In this document: positions 12,331 through 12,506 of the stretch, one piece after another | Layout: each line of letters opens with the position of its first letter | Position numbering within the stretch: position 1 is the first letter of the stretch | DNA from: Alphaproteobacteria bacterium | GTDB taxonomy: Bacteria; Pseudomonadota; Alphaproteobacteria; Rs-D84 | Direction: 5' to 3' | NCBI GenBank assembly: GCA_017425725.1 | Contig: JAFOXU010000105.1 | Span: forward strand, 1-12,506 | DNA: 12,506 nt | Translations under genes and position numbers: made by a program | Notes under the pieces: model-generated | Told to the model about the DNA's origin: nothing | Databases searched by the model: none | What the model saw: only the letters and a program-made list of their open reading frames with translations

Positions 12331-12363
12331 ACTGATTTATATGCCCATGGCCCGGGGGCGTGT
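12314..12363 (+). promoter_or_regulatory. Mutually exclusive hairpins in the trpS leader
   Basis: GGCGT (12314-12318) pairs with ACGCC (12323-12327) around a GGAC loop. The same right arm, extended to ACACGCC (12321-12327), pairs perfectly over 7 bases with GGCGTGT (12357-12363). The second hairpin encloses a GC-rich GCCCATGGCCCGGGGGC stretch. No T-run follows, so neither form is an obvious terminator. The GC-rich block stands out from the AT-rich flanks. Confidence 0.45.
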
Positions 12364-12426
12364 TATTTTGGGCTTTCATTTAATTAATAAAAAGACTATT
12401 ATAGACAACAAGAAAAGGTAATTATC

Positions 12427-12506
12427 ATGTCAGATAAAATTGTTTTAACAGGCATTAAACCAACAGGTATGCCGCATTTGGGAAACTATATTGGTGCGTT
12501 AAAGCC
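12427..12506 (+). CDS. trpS: Tryptophan--tRNA ligase, partial (first 26 residues)
   Basis: The start of a class I aminoacyl-tRNA synthetase that charges tRNA-Trp. The visible residues read SDKIVLTGIKPTGMPHLGNY and continue IGALK. LTGIKPTG is the TrpRS substrate-binding strand and PHLGNY the class I HIGH-type signature in its TrpRS form (compare GAQPSGELTIGNYMGAL in Escherichia coli). ATG at 12427 follows AAAAGGT (12413-12419) at good spacing. The gene runs off the window edge. It has a 160-base leader with a candidate leader peptide and competing hairpins, which would make sense if trpS expression responds to Trp-tRNA charging. Confidence 0.93.
   Translation, partial: MSDKIVLTGIKPTGMPHLGNYIGALK

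Noticed and set aside
12053..12421. A 122-codon open frame overlapping the end of rpsD and reaching almost to trpS
   Set aside because: It lies out of frame in rpsD and crosses the rpsD terminator. A shorter start (GTG or ATG near 12316-12347) would give a small protein just before trpS, but there is no ribosome-binding site.
12238..12426. A T-box riboswitch upstream of trpS
   Set aside because: I see no T-box sequence, no Stem I specifier arrangement and no terminator/antiterminator with a T-run; T-boxes are also essentially absent from alphaproteobacteria.

Overview
The window looks like part of the chromosome of a moderately AT-rich, probably host-associated alphaproteobacterium. The basis is an alphaproteobacterial-type bL28, a free-standing uS4 gene, a tRNA-Ala(UGC) and bS21 pair, an lptC-lptB pair that implies an LPS outer membrane, and an OmpA-domain lipoprotein. 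A gut Alphaproteobacteria lineage (RF32-like) would fit, but that placement is inference. Nearly all genes end in TAA and promoters are close to the sigma70 type.

Layout. Positions 1-1367 (minus strand) hold a tightly coupled run of two divergent GNAT acetyltransferases and a third, unrecognised gene cut by the window edge. Positions 1436-1714 hold tRNA-Leu(CAA) and, beyond its terminator, a scarred partial copy of the tRNA 3' end with its own terminator. Upstream of the tRNA are rpmB (bL28) and a DUF4301 gene, which has no standard start codon at the point where homology says it begins. A divergent region at 3618-3758 drives DUF4301 leftwards and an N-domain-less clpB rightwards. The clpB reading frame is interrupted by TAG next to an apparent in-frame deletion in the second ATPase domain.

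From 5842 to 8572 come a serine alpha/beta hydrolase (minus), tRNA-Ala and rpsU (plus), then lptB and lptC (minus, no lptA between them). From 8624 to 11335 the plus strand carries a secreted six-cysteine protein, an OmpA-type lipoprotein with a run of cysteines at every third residue, and a small unknown protein. The window ends with rpsD and the start of trpS. The trpS gene has an unusual GC-rich leader holding a short ORF with one Trp codon and two mutually exclusive hairpins.

Themes. Translation (rpmB, rpsU, rpsD, two tRNAs, trpS) and envelope biogenesis (lptBC, the OmpA lipoprotein, the secreted protein) dominate. Several promoters share a TTGAYW-N15-TATAAANT layout, and several genes seem to have very short or no 5' leaders. 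I see no CRISPR array, insertion sequence or intact prophage. The strongest candidates for something undescribed are the cysteine-ladder lipoprotein, the trpS leader and the tRNA-Leu scar.
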